Shown: positions 36,710-49,067, counted from the stretch's first letter. The stretch: DNA of 64,000 bases from Henckelia pumila (GCF_033568475.1 NC_133122.1:8052324-8116323); one strand, 5' to 3'. The notes: generated from the letters alone by a model not told the origin. Program-made: numbers and translations.

Positions 36710-38159
36710 TCCATCTCTTGTTAAGAAATCTGCAAGAATATTTTCATGAGATTTAATAATAACAATATCAAAAATATAATTTTGACATAATGTTTGCCAT
36801 CTTAATAACCTAGATTTCTCTGGTTTTGATTCAACCTTATTTCTTATGAAAGCTTTTACCTGTGTGTTATTAACCTTTAAGGTGAATTTTTTAGCAAGTA
36901 AAAATAATGGTCATTTTTCAAAAGCCTTTTTAACTGCATAAAATTCATTTTAATTGATATGCCATCTGATACCCTCATATTCTGTAAAAAGACCACTACA
37001 GTATCTGCAAGGTACTTCACCATTTGGAGTGAGCATAGTAAGAATTGCTGCCCACCAATCATCGCTGGCATCTGTGAATAATACCAGATCATCTTCATCT
37101 ACCGGTATGGCCATTTTTGGGAGATTCTTACATATCTCCTTTAATTAGTTAACCCTTTTTGTGTGTTCTTCTGTCCATATGAATCTTGCCTCATTTTTTA
37201 ATAAAGGACTGAACACCTTCTTGTATATTGCTAGGTTGTTTATGAACATTCCTGCAAAATTAACTACTTCCAGAAAACTTTGGAGTTGTTTTACATCTTT
37301 GAGTTTTTTTGAAAAATTTTGTACATTTTCCACAATGTGAGGTTGTAGAATTATTCCAGATTCATCAATCTCAATACCAAAGAATTCAATTTTCCTTGTT
37401 GCAACGACTGCTTTCTTTTCAGATAAAACCAGTCCTTCTTGTTTACAAATTTTTGAGAAAATATCTAAATGCTTAATATGTTCATCTATATTTTTTGATG
37501 CTATAATAATATCATCAATATAAACAAACATGAAGTTGAAATAATCCTTAAAAAGATTATCCATCTTTCTTTGAAAAATTTGGGGTGCATTAGCCAATCC
37601 CATAAGCATAACTTCCCAAATATAGTGTCCTTATGGTGTAGAGAAGGCTGTAAATTTTTTACTGCCTTCTTCCATCCAAATCTAGTAAAACAAACTTACA
37701 ATCAAACTTTGAGAACACTTTAGCATTTCGTACACAGCTAATTAGAAGTTCTCTACTGGGTATAAAGTACCCATCAAACTCCAAGATTTTATTAATACCT
37801 TGATAGTTAATAACTAGCCTGGGTTTTCCTCTTTTTATTTCACCATGATTTCTAACCAGGAAACCTGGGCTGCTATATGGTGAAACTCCTTCTTTGATTA
37901 GACCAAGGTTCAAATGTTCTTTGATAATCATTCTCATATCCCTTTGATCTGTTATGTTCATTGGGATAGGCTTATATCTAACGAAATCATACTCTTTTCC
38001 TTCCTTTAGAGTAAGGCTAACTTTGAGTTGATTTCTATCCCACCACGCCAAAGGATGCTCGTTATAACTTTCTTTGAGCTTCTTTTTGACATCTTCTAGG
38101 GAGACCTTGTTTTCTAACTCTATATCTCTATAATTTAGAGTTACCTTGAGAAAATCCAT
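36710..38159 (-). pseudogene. Caulimovirid reverse transcriptase and RNase H, broken
   Basis: From 38159: the RT N-terminus (RYKPIPMNITDQRDM, then KPRLVINYQGINK), a break near 37630-37660, the core with VYIDDIIIAS (about 37530-37500), then IEFFGIEIDESG. After a further break comes RNase H (DASDDWWAAI near 37070, and SHENILADFLTRDG near 36760-36720). The fragments keep the order of one polyprotein but are split among frames with in-frame stops, for example near 37625 and 37142. They are dead as read. This enzyme copies the genomic RNA into DNA in the living relatives. Confidence 0.82.
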
Positions 38160-38399
38160 ATCCTATGTTTGGAGTTCTTGTTCTGTTGTTATTTTTAACA
38201 TAGTTTCTCCAAACCTTCTTGAATCTTTTATTTTTGGGTGAACAAGTTGTCCTTTATCACCACGCTGGCTGCAAAATATTATCGGTAATTGTCGATGAAA
38301 TGCAACCTTGAGTCTTTGAACGATGATTTTATAATCACAAATTATAGTAAACATAAGTCGTTTTGACTCGTTATCTTGTGTATACTTCTTAAACATTTG

Positions 38400-38680
38400 T
38401 AAGAAGTTATTTCCTAATAGGATATCAGCTCCTGTGTCATGGAAATAGATTGATGGTGTTTTAACCTTGTACCAAAGTGTTTATCCTGCTCCTCCCATGA
38501 GGATTTCTGTTTGTTTTATTCATTTACAAAGAATTAAAATTCTTCGAGATAAATCTCGTCCAGCAATTTTTGGCAAGTCTTCTTCACATTCTTGGGGGAA
38601 AGACTCCTCTTTTTGTTGTACAAATTCCTACTTCTGAATCAATATAAGCTGCAAAGTATTCAACCTTATATTGTTCGTAC
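38400..38680 (-). pseudogene. Caulimovirid aspartic protease, broken
   Basis: On the minus strand AYIDSEVGICTTKRGVFP (about 38660-38605) marks the active-site loop, with the usual D-T/S-G altered to D-S-E-V-G. It is followed, after stops, by HDTGADILLGNNFLQMF (about 38445-38390), the hydrophobic I-L-G end of a retropepsin fold. Its position just before RT fits. Confidence 0.55.
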
Positions 38681-39303
38681 AACATTCCAATTGGAATGTA
38701 TATGGAGAAAGGACTTGTTGTCATTTAAAAGGATTGCTAAATGGTCCTGCCATTTTTAGTAGACTACATTGTAACTCAGTAATCCTCTTAAGACTGTTAA
38801 TCCTTGTTGTCTCTAATGCTTTAGTAGGTAGAGTATGGTTACTCTGTTTTACTTCTTCAATTAGATCTATTAAATCATGTTCATGATTTACTAACTTCAA
38901 TAGTTACTTCTTTCTCTGTTTGTGAGCAGAGTTATCGAATCTAATCAAGGGGTTGTCCCTTATCCAATTCTCTTGGTTTGCCATCTCGTAGAATTCTTAT
39001 TGAATTCTCCAAGTATTTTCTTTTGCCATAAAATCTATTCCTTTTTCAAGTGATTCCATGGTTTATGATCTTCTAGGAATTCTAAGCCAAGAATTAGTTG
39101 ATCTGCATCTTTTCCCGGAATTCCACAAATTTGAACTTCCAATTCACCAATATTTATCAATCCTTGGTAAGTTCCTTTTATCTGTTGTTCTAAATAGTAA
39201 ATCAAGTTACAAGGGAATTGATTCCTATGGCTTGTAATTTTGAATACTATTTTGACTTTTTTTCAACCTTCTGGAGATCTAAGTTTTCCTATTACCGAAA
39301 ACT

Positions 39304-39990
39304 CTATTTCTTCTGGTTGAACTTCTTGAATTGGAAATTTTTCCCATTTTTGGCTTGTAATTTTGTTATCTTGAAAAGATAACTTTTGGGTTCTATTTTA
39401 AAATCTCTGTATAAAACCGATTTATCTTGAATCTGAATATCTGTTTCTTGTATTATAGGAAACTCGATTTTTTTTGGATAAATCGCTTGAGAAACTTTTC
39501 CAAAGATTTTTGTAATTCTAATGAATAATTTCGAATGGTGAGTATTAGAAAGAATATATGAAATTTGATATGTAATAGAATATGGTCTATTACCTTCTTT
39601 CATTAATCATTTTTCCTTAAAGTTTTGATGCAACGTCAAGGCTCGACTAAAGTCTCTGTCAGCTAAATTGTAGGATATTATTGGATAAATAACTCCTACA
39701 ATTTTCTCTGCACATAAATTACTCGAGATAGTTCCCAGCACCGCATCCTGAATATTCCCCATTCTTTTATCGCATACTACAATATCTATGGGTGAATCTA
39801 TTCCTTCCTTGAAAGTAGCTTTGATCATGATCTGGATTGATCCAATATGAATCCAAGACATTGTCTTTGCTACTTCAGTTTTTAATTTCTGTAATTCCTC
39901 TCTTATTTATTCAAATGAAATTAACTGCATTTCAATTTGATTACTGGTTAACTCTTCCATTTCCCTTCTGGATACCTTATAAATTAAATT
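39304..39990 (-). pseudogene. Caulimovirid movement protein, broken
   Basis: Two open pieces in one frame divided by TGA near 39607: 39861-39607 (IKATFKEGIDSPIDIV, CDKRMGNIQDAVLG, SYNLADRDFSRALTL) and 39603-39304 (GNRPYSITYQISYILSNTHHS). This fits the 30K-type movement protein at the start of caulimovirid polyproteins, which moves the virus through plasmodesmata. The upstream part to about 40280 has more stops. Confidence 0.65.
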
Positions 39991-40284
39991 ATGTTATCTT
40001 TGTCTAAGCCCCAGGTTTCCCAAGACTCTTTCTACTTGTCCTGCTGAAAATCCTTGATACTTTTGTAAATTGGGATTTTCTCTCATAATTCTTTGGACCA
40101 TATTATGAGATATTGTAGTTTGACTAAAAAAACCTTGCCAAACTTTCATGTGTTTTGTGTCAAAACACTTCTTCCTTAGTATGATTCTGATTCTGATTCG
40201 GATTCATCATCAGATCCTTTTTGACTGGAAAGTATTTCTTCCTCGTATATACTTTCGTCTGAGGAGATGTCCTCAAACTGATAT

Positions 40285-43200
40285 TGTGACGCCTAGAATC
40301 CAATCTACTAAATCGCATGAATTAATTTAATAAATATTGGGATTATTATTTTTAAGTTCAATTGATTTAAATTCTGTATGTGAATTATGTGTTAATAAAT
40401 ATTTTTAATATTTATTCAAATGATTTTATTTTACTAACTATTTAATTAATATTTTTAATTGTTTAAGTTTATCTGTCCAAATGATTTTATTGCGCAATTT
40501 AAATTGTTTTAAATATTTTAAAGGTTTAAGCTTGCATATTTAAATGATTTTAATTGTTTAGTTTATTCATTTAAATGATTTTAACTGTTTAGCTTATTTA
40601 TTTAAAATACTTTTGATTGTCCAACTTATTTATTTTAAATAACTTAAGTTTAGCGGTTAGTTATTTTAAATTAATTTAATTGTCTAGCGTATTTATTTTA
40701 AATGCTTTTAACTATCCAAGTCGTTTTAAATATTTTTATACCGCTTGTGTATTTATTTAAATTAATTTTAAACGTTCGTCTGGTTGTTTAAATTATTTTA
40801 ATCGCTCTGCAATTATATAAAATTGTTGGAGAACGCGCGATCAGATCAATTAGGATTGATACCCCGTGCAGCGGAAGTTTAAAAATTTTATATGGAACGA
40901 TTCCATAATGGGTATCAACCTTACGATTAAATTGTGTGTGTAAAAATTAAATAACGATTATAAAATTTTTACCTTTAATCTCGAATCGAGATTTTGGACA
41001 CCAACAGATTTCTCTGCTCTTGTTGTATATCCCTGGAACTGATAGATGAACTGTTTCTTCAATCAGGATCCACGAACGGATATTTAATCCCTCTGATAGA
41101 TTGCACTAGAAAATCTATCAGAAGTTTCTACGAAGAGATTAACGAATTTCATCCGTTAAACCAGACTGCAATTCAAAAATTCACAGACTGGATTTTACTG
41201 AGCAGAGGGGAGAGAGGGTCGGCCACTTCAGATAGAAAAATAGGGTTTTTTCGAAAATTGTGACCTGTTGTGTCTAATTTCTGTTACTGCAATAACTTAT
41301 TTTAATGTAGGCCACTAACAGCTTAGGGCCCATTAGTCATAAGTTCAAGCCCGACAAGCAAAGCCCGCATATTCAGAAATTAATATAAAATTCATCGTGA
41401 CTCCGATTGATAAACCGATTTCACCAATGTGCACAGAAACCATTTCTGCACCTTTTAAAGTCAAGATAAATTTTTCTGAATTCGAATTCAGTGGTTTCCA
41501 AAAATGTCCATCCCTATGTCATTTTAGGAAATCTTACTCCTCTACTCATAATTAAGAAGTCCAACTTCTTTGTTCATTAAATTTAACTCTTTAAATTTAA
41601 CTATCTCAACGGGGATTAAAAATCCATTACTCTGTGTGACCCTCAATGGTTCAGGGATACAGCTAGCTTGGGCTCACAACTCCTTGTGACTCGGAACAAC
41701 AATTTCCGACTTGCCCATCGAATCATGGTAAGAGCGCCTAGCAACATCGCCCCATGATTCCCTAGGTATCACTGATAGTGCCTACAAGAACCAATAGATT
41801 TTGGTTAGCGTACAGTACGGTCCCTTCATCCATATATCCCGATCGAATCAACAACCATTGGTATATCGAGAGTCGTTCGAGATTCGATAACTATGCAATA
41901 CATCTTGAAGATCAAATAGTGACATCGCATGTGCTACTAAGAAACCATTTCTTAAACCACATCATGTACTCTGGCCAGAGATTCGTCACACTAATATCTC
42001 CTCAGATCGCATAGGATATCCACACTCGCAAGTATTTGGTGAATCCTTGACAACAAAGCATCGACTCCTATATGTGTTGTAACTGTACCCAATCCCGACA
42101 CCTGATGACCCCAATAGAGTCGGTAAACGAGTCAAAGCACAGTACTAGCATATAGAGTCTCAATGATGTTTCAAGTAATAAGGACTAATGGTGTACAACC
42201 AAAACCGCGGACTTTATCCACTCGATAAGTGATAACCACTTGGAAAGTCCGGATAGGGTAGTTCGATCATTCATCGTATGAATATCCATTTGCATGCTTT
42301 GAACATCTCTATGTTCCCTACCAATGAAACGTGGTACTCTGCATCGCAAATGCTAGTCTCAAACTCGAGCGATCCTTATCCTTATTATCGGACGGCTCAA
42401 TCGACTAGGAACAGTTTAGAATATACAGTGACTATAGGATGTGTTTCATGATAGACATCCCCATGTTCTACCACATCTTACATACACTATAGTAGATTCA
42501 AGGTCTTTTATCAAAACAAAAATAGTATATCATAATATAACAATATGAAGAAAGATAAAGTCATTGCCATTAATAAAAGTGTAAATTATATTAAACAAAA
42601 GATTGTTTATACAAAGAGTCATCAAAGCCCTTAGCCACAATTTGGCTCACCGGGCACCCACTCTTTCAATAATACTCCATTTATTACCGTGACATCAAAA
42701 TATTTAAAGTGTTGATTTTAATTCCTAATATAGTGCCTAAAATTCTTTTTAATAATTATGATTTTAATTGCTTGATTTTAATTGCTTAATTTTCCTTTAA
42801 AGTTTAAGTGCTCAAATATTTTAATTCTTTATTATGAAATTTTTGAGACAATGACTCCCGGTTTCGACGCTTGGCCATGGTGGATTTAGGCGGTAAAATT
42901 TCAAGAATTTCTATCTTTAAAAGTTTAATAGGGAGTAAGAGGAAAATTTAGGAGGGAATTCAAAATTTAGAAATTTCCGGGTATCCGAAATCATTTTCCT
43001 TAAGTATTGCAATATTGGGCTTATTCTTTGACTTTTTCAAAAATTAAAATTTTTCATAAACCCATATTAGTAAAACCCAATTTAATAATTTTGATTAGGG
43101 GTTTATAAACTTAGGAATTTTATTAGAGTAAGTTAGTAGGAAAAAAATTGTACTATAAGTTGTACTTTTAAAAGCACACACACATCTAACGTTTAATTAC

Positions 43201-43439
43201 TTACACCTATACATATACACACTTGTACACCCCACACACACCTTTTATAACACAATTTTATTGCAAACCCTAGCCCCAAAATTTGTCTAGGAGCCGACCC
43301 CTCTCCCTCTTTCCCTCATTTCTTTTCCCCCCATCGGCTATTCCCCCCCTTCAAGCCCTAGCCGCCGCCGCCGCCATCCACCGCCGCTACCATCGCCGGA
43401 GGACCTCCAAGGGAGGTGTAGCTTGATATTAGTTCGAAG
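40285..43439 (+). repeat. LTR D', second copy of the D family, split and truncated
   Basis: It starts TGTGACGCC directly against viral sequence. It is the plus-strand relative of 1-1790. Its AT-rich head (40285-40823) is interrupted by the solo LTR 40824-42668 and resumes at 42669 (GTGACATCAAAATATTTAAAG, matched at about 1160 in reverse). The later part has the ACACAC and CCGCCGCCG stretches typical of these LTRs (43170-43400). It ends where LTR E begins at 43440. Confidence 0.65.
40824..42668 (+). mobile_element. Solo LTR of another retrotransposon family
   Basis: 1845 bases from TGTTGGAGAACGCG to CCCACTCTTTCA, with no internal coding region. Flanks are AAAAT and ATAAT, a 4-of-5 match to a target duplication. 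LTR D lacks the segment at the same place, which gives an empty-site comparison. The start resembles Copia LTRs, but without internal sequence the family is a guess. The 89-codon and 78-codon ORFs inside are not recognised. Confidence 0.65.
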
Positions 43440-44544
43440 TGTAACATCCCAATTTCTCAATCGAAACGTTACTCGAACATACTTACTTAAAGATTTGGTA
43501 AAAATAAACAAACTTTGCCGGAAGCATCATCTTAATTTATTTAAAATAAGCGTATAAAATGTGCACAAAAATAAAAATAGCATCATCTAAAAATATTTGC
43601 CAAAGACATGGCATCAACTTAAAAAAAATTACAAACTTGTTGCCCCGTCTCATGCAAAAAAAAAAGTTTAAAACATCTTCCATTCTAAAGCATATCACAC
43701 TCATGGGGCGATGCATTGCCCGTTGGACCAACCCCTACCCCTTGCCTTATTTTTCATGTCCGCCCACATAATCATCAATAAAAAAGCATCCGCTATGCAT
43801 CATTACCTACACCATTTGCAAGTATAGTGAGTTGAAAGACTCAGCAAAGAACATGCAGAAAAGGATTTTCTAAACTTTAAAAAGGAAAACATTAACTTAA
43901 ACTCCCATGCAATAAACATAACTTTAATATAGCCAAATCATAAAAAATATTTGGGGAGATGACGTATGAGTTAGTGTGGTAACCGTTCATATACGAGCCA
44001 TTCGGATGTTTACCAATAGATCAACAAGCAAATTGCATTACGCCCGTAAACTTCAATTCATTGGATAGCCGCTTCGGAAGCTCAACCCGAAGTGCCCATA
44101 CCCCTTATAACCATCCCCGGAGTCCATGTTTTGGATAGCCGCTCCGGAGCTCATTCCGAAGTGCATACCCCAATTTAATCACCACAAAACGCATAAATAA
44201 TCAAAAAATAAATTCCATGCATCATAACATTCATCTTATCATGTCATTTCATCAATCTCCGTACATTCTCATAAAGTTTCTTTCTCGTGATGCTACATGC
44301 ATAAAATCCGCCAAAACATTTCCATGAGAAAATTAACTTTCATGAGATAAATCACATAATCATACAATACAAATAACTTGACTGATCTATCCACGGTGAG
44401 GCATTCCATCCCGTTTCGGACCTTGAAAACTTTCACATTCTTCATGAACATTTTAAAAAGAATCAAAATACCTTAAAATATAAAAATCATGATTTATTTG
44501 GACTCAAAAACTCGTAAAATGGGGGAGTGGGAATTTCGAGCCTG

Positions 44545-44680
44545 TGGCGCGGGCGCGCTACCCCTGTAGCGCGGGCGCGCGCAGCAACTAGCGCGCGCAC
44601 AACCATCGCGGGCGCGCCTCCAGCTCGAAAAAGTGTGGTGCGCTCGGAGCGGGCGCGCTGCTTGGCAGCGCGGTTGCACC
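44545..44680. repeat. GCGCGGGCGCGC-type CG-rich repeat block
   Basis: Several copies of GCGCGGGCGCGC and variants lie within about 135 bases in otherwise AT-rich LTR E. It is a likely heavily methylated segment. Confidence 0.7.
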
Positions 44681-44996
44681 GTCGGCGACTCCCTGTTTTC
44701 GCGAGAAAACTGAATCGTATTCTGCACGTTATCAAAACCCCATTGCTTAGGGATCGATTTTTCCATCAAAAATACCATTCAAACAAACATCACAATTTCA
44801 AAATAACTTGTACCAATAAGCTCAAACATTCAAAGATTTTGAGGTCAAAAAACCTTCATAACTTACTTTTATCCAAAAATCAGATATAATGCATTCAAAA
44901 TCTTTCAAAACACCATAAACCTGAACCGAACACAATCAGGGAAAGCTTCACGTATCACACTCAAGCAACAAACTCATAAAATTTTCAGGAAAACAT

Positions 44997-44999
<3 letters not shown>

Positions 45000-45040
<41 letters not shown>
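45000..45040. repeat. Poly-G run of 41 bases
   Basis: A homopolymer of 41 G interrupts LTR E. Runs of this length are rare in plant DNA and are often base-calling artefacts. The true length is unknown. Confidence 0.9.
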
Positions 45041-45042
<2 letters not shown>

Positions 45043-45599
45043 TAGATCATCAATCAAACACCGAGGTTTTTTACCTAAAGAAAAAATACATATATTCTTG
45101 AATGGGTTTAAAAAACAGTAAAAACTTGCCTGGATCGTCTGATTGGGATTAACCTGTACTGCTGAACGATCTAGCCTTGAGAAGCCTGAAGAAAACCCTA
45201 GCTTGGAGATCGCAGTGTATGAGAGAGATTTTGAGAAAGAAGAGCAGTCGATCCAAATGAGAGTTCAGAAAACTTCTGAACGCTTTTCTTCCGAGTGACA
45301 AATGGGCTCCAACACGGCCCCATGAGGTATACATAAAATTCATTTTAAATTTTTAAGCTCTCTCAATAAAATACATCTGCATCAACTAACTTTTCTTAAA
45401 ATATTTATTCTTAACTCGTTTCAAGGCTAAGGCTCGTTCCCATGTCCCAAAATTAAACCCAACCGAACAACTTTTAAAAAATATAAATAACACATAATTC
45501 ACATAACGAATTAATAAGTAAAAATAACATGCATTAAATCATATCATTAAATCAAATAATCGTGATTAAGCTAGTGGACTTTTTGGACCATACAACTCT

Positions 45600-46230
45600 A
45601 ACCCTCCTTAAATGAATTTCGACCTCCAAAGTCGACTTACCAAACAGTTTAGGATAGCGTGCTCGCATAACTTGTTAAGGTTTCCCAAGTAGCTTCTTCA
45701 ACCAACTAGTAGCTCCATAAGACTTTCACCATTGGTAATCTCTCTGTTTCTCAACCTATGACATTGTCTGTCCAAGATTTGAACAGGCATCACCTCGTAG
45801 GACAAGTCTGACGTCCATTTCACTGGCTCATGTCAGATAACATGAGACGGAATTTTGCCACATACTTCCTTAGTATAGAGATATGGAAGACATTGTGGAC
45901 ACCCCCCAAGTTGGGAGGTAGTGCTATACTCGGAAACCGAGTGCTCTGTGGCTCTCTGAGGTTGTGTCTGTGTTTTTTCTAGGCGTGCTTCAAAAGGGAC
46001 CTATATAACTTGGACTCAATTTACTCTTTTTTCCAAATCTCATAACACCTTCCATGGTGAATACCTTTAAAAAATAACATGGTCAACCTACTTCAAACTC
46101 CAAATCTCTATGTCGCTGGTCGGCGTAACTTTTTCTGTCGACTTTGAAGCTGTCAAACATTCTGTCTCTGATCTTAGCTATTACATCCACCCGTTTGAGT
46201 CACTATATCTGGTCCACAACCAGCTCTCTC
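45600..46230 (-). pseudogene. Element E: decayed integrase C-terminus and chromodomain
   Basis: Scattered minus-strand frames recall chromovirus Pol: VEEATWET near 45690, FHVSMLRKY-like sequence near 45880-45840, EGVMRFGKK near 46050, and SYADQRHRDLEFEVG near 46130. Many shifts and stops are present. The N gap cuts the rest. Confidence 0.65.
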
Positions 46231-46330
46231 NNNNNNNNNNNNNNNNNNNNNNNNNNNNNNNNNNNNNNNNNNNNNNNNNNNNNNNNNNNNNNNNNNNNNN
46301 NNNNNNNNNNNNNNNNNNNNNNNNNNNNNN
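46231..46330. other. Assembly gap of 100 N
   Basis: Exactly 100 unknown bases, a placeholder gap. The order and distance of the two sides are not guaranteed. Confidence 0.99.
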
Positions 46331-47945
46331 ATCCAGATTAGGATTGCTCCCCTTAGGTCAAGCAATAATTTCCACAATTAGTCAACTAAAAATATCTTAT
46401 TTGTACAGTTTATAATCTTTAATTTCCTCTGTCAAATGACTCAAAATTTTTACTTTCGTAATACCCTGGGTTGAAATCTTTGAAGTATGGTTTGCATTTT
46501 TCGTATAAGTTCATATTATCTTTCTTCTTTCTTTCCTTTTTTTATAGAGTTTTTATATTTGGAATTGTAAGTATTTTGAGAGTACCTAATTCAGGGTTTT
46601 TAGGTAGAAGCACTAGATATCATCGGAGGGTTTCGTCCTCAAGCCTTTACCTTTTTTCATCCTTGTGAGGTTACCTTTTTCATAGTCAATAATTACTCTT
46701 GTCATTTCTTTACCTATGTCTGAACTGTGAAATTGACGTGATCGTTTCATGAGTTACTATATTTCCTTCTGCCTTTTAATTGAACTCCTTGCCCTTATCT
46801 TTTGATTTATTTCTTAATAAACTATTGGCCTGCTTACCTTTCAAAGTGTGGAATTAATTAAAATGAGTTTTTATTGTTGTGTTCTTCTGGAAAGCATCGA
46901 TTGTTAGCATCCTTCGCTGTATTTATGTTCTGATTTTCTGTATAGTGATGTCAACCATTAATTGTAATTGTCTAAAGTGAAGCCGGGTGTTTGAGCATAT
47001 TAATTTGTTTGAACTAGTTCCCATATATTGATATGAGATGCATTCAGCTTGCAGGAGTTTTTCACGACTCTTTTTATACGTTCCTTGTTAAGGTGAGGAC
47101 ATGCTGAAGAAGGCTTCTGTTGGGAGGAAAACAGCTACATTGTTAATTTAGTATCACTCTACCACTTACACATGATTCTTTCTCAGATTTCACAGTTTCA
47201 GTTTGAGTAAAACTATATTACAAACATCCGTGGCTTGTACAAGTTGCGATCCTGATTCTTTATACAGATAATCACCATGCTTGGGTTAACGCAGAAGTTT
47301 TATTGGAGAAATGTCTCGTAGGCATTTTAGACGAGAGCAAGTAGATACAGCATTCTTTGTATATTTCCAGAAGCAGCTATGGAGATAGCAAGAGATCAGT
47401 TATTTCCACTTCTTGTCACATGGAAGATAGTTGCAAGGCATTCAAGAATGTGCATGTGTTGATGCTTGTAAGTTGTAATATGCTAAAATAAAGGAGGAAA
47501 ACTTATTCAAAGGCTGATATATTTTGGCTATGGAGATGTGTTGTTTCAATAAATATCGTGGTGGTGGATTATTCAAAAACCTCAGCATCTAACCATGGTG
47601 ACCAAGGGTGAATTTGTTATACCACAATTTTCAACATCTACTTCTCTTTCATTTTTAGTTAAACTTTTCACTTTGATGACTTTCTGTAACGTCTGGGTCA
47701 TTTTTGTGAAAAAATAAAAGTTTGACCCGGTTTATACAACAAAAATATCCCGATTGGAAATGGCGAATATGCATCATTTACAAGGTAGCCAATGAGGGAA
47801 TCCGAAATTATGGTTGAAAACAGCACAAAACGGGTCATCAGAAGGACCCCCGTGCTCACATAGAATTATATCGAAAATAGCTGGGACTTTTGCATCCATT
47901 GCGATTATATAACAATTTGAACACACATCCAGGATTCTGCCATTC
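46331..47945. other. No recognised gene
   Basis: Moderately AT-rich, many short T runs, no long frame. I found neither retroelement motifs nor an exon that I can name. It may include the 3' UTR of the ZIP locus at its right end. Confidence 0.4.
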
Positions 47946-48944
47946 TCACCTTAATGCTTCCGGCGCAGAATTGCAGTAAGGTGTATGCAAACATACTAAT
48001 TTTGTACACGTTAGACACAAACTTGCAAAGAAAAGACCAATAACAAGTCCAAAAATGCTCTTCCGTCTATCCTACTTAAAAGCTCTCTTAACAATGACTC
48101 ACAAAAATCATGGGGAAAAAGTGCCCCACACGCGAATATCCATTAAACATGATCCAGACCCCTATAGTCGATCCACAGTGAGTTGAATTGCTACTATAGT
48201 CTGATAATGGGACCCACAAATCCGAATAAGTGCAGATGATAGGAAGGGGATCCGTGCCAACTGTCAGTTGGAACCAAAAAATGCAGCTAGCGACTGCTGC
48301 GCCACGAGGAAGAAAATTCCATGGAAGGGACACGGGAAGAACCATGTGCCTTCCAAGCCCATACGCTTTGGGCGCAGCCACTCCCAATGCCAAACCCTCA
48401 GCAAGAGCATGGAGGGGCTATTGCCAAACACTGACACAATTGATTGAAGTTGTGGGACGCACTAATCGAAAATCCAGTGATATCAGTAATTGTATTTGCT
48501 GATGTCTATTTTGCAGCTTCCAAAGCTCTGATAGCACTAGATATGATCACACGGGCAATCTATAGATCCTGGCTGTGAGAAGAAACAATAGTGGAAAAAA
48601 GGGACCCATTTTTGAAGATAGGAGTTAGTTTGAAGGGGTCGCACAAGCACCAAGGACAAAGGAAACGGCCAGACGGCCGCAAGGTTGAGGACAGAATGCT
48701 GAAGATGGAAAGGAAAGAGCAATTGCAACATGAGCAATGTCACCAAGCAATGGACCAAGACCAGAAAGTAACGAAAACTAAGAGGACCAGACCACTTCCT
48801 CTGGGCTTGCAAAGTAAAAAATTTTGTTACAAAGGCGGATTATCATTAAACCTGTTTTTTGTGAGCAGTAGCTATGTCATAATTTTTTTATAAATTTACA
48901 AGTGCTTACACAGGATAATATGTAGAAACATATTTAAAATTTAA

Positions 48945-49067
48945 GTGATAGCCAATGAAAAGGTAAAGTCACTCTAATAGGCTTCTACGGTGAAAATTAG
49001 TGTATTTAGTGATTAGCCAAATGAAAGGTTAAAGTCACTCTAATAGGCTTCTACGGTGAAAATTAGT
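48945..49067. repeat. Tandem duplication, period about 64 bases
   Basis: Two near-identical copies (48945-49001 and 49009-49067) share AAAGTCACTCTAATAGGC and CTACGGTGAAAATTAGT. They lie in the decayed 3' part of the ZIP locus. Confidence 0.85.

Larger units (their letters stand above)
35190..40284 (-). mobile_element. Endogenous caulimovirid (pararetrovirus) copy, decayed
   Basis: About 5.1 kb on the minus strand with domains in the order movement protein, aspartic protease, reverse transcriptase, RNase H, then a separate downstream ORF and a TATA-containing non-coding region. The RT motifs and RNase H ending are caulimovirid-like rather than Ty3/gypsy-like, and there is no integrase and no LTR. 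Two large frames, a polyprotein and a smaller downstream one, recall endogenous florendoviruses, but this genus assignment is tentative. Many stops and frameshifts break every domain, and the 5' end is cut by LTR D' at 40285. Not expected to be functional. Confidence 0.82.
43440..45594 (-). repeat. 3' LTR of element E
   Basis: About 2.15 kb from TGTAACATCC to GGACCATACA on the plus strand. It is followed on the right by a purine-type tract (minus strand AAGGAGGGTTAGAG) and the conserved pre-LTR sequence, so it is the 3' LTR of a minus-strand element. It contains a CG-rich block (44540-44690) and a 41-base G run. Confidence 0.7.

Noticed and set aside
41778-42014. 78-codon ORF inside the solo LTR
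   Set aside because: LTRs of this sort are non-coding. Nothing recognisable in the translation.
44494-44889. ORFs of 82-120 codons on both strands in the CG-rich block of LTR E
   Set aside because: They overlap on opposite strands in a repeat with few stops. Arg/Ala-rich translations without domains.
46471-46668. Small ORF right of the N gap
   Set aside because: Hydrophobic, T-rich low-complexity translation. No support.
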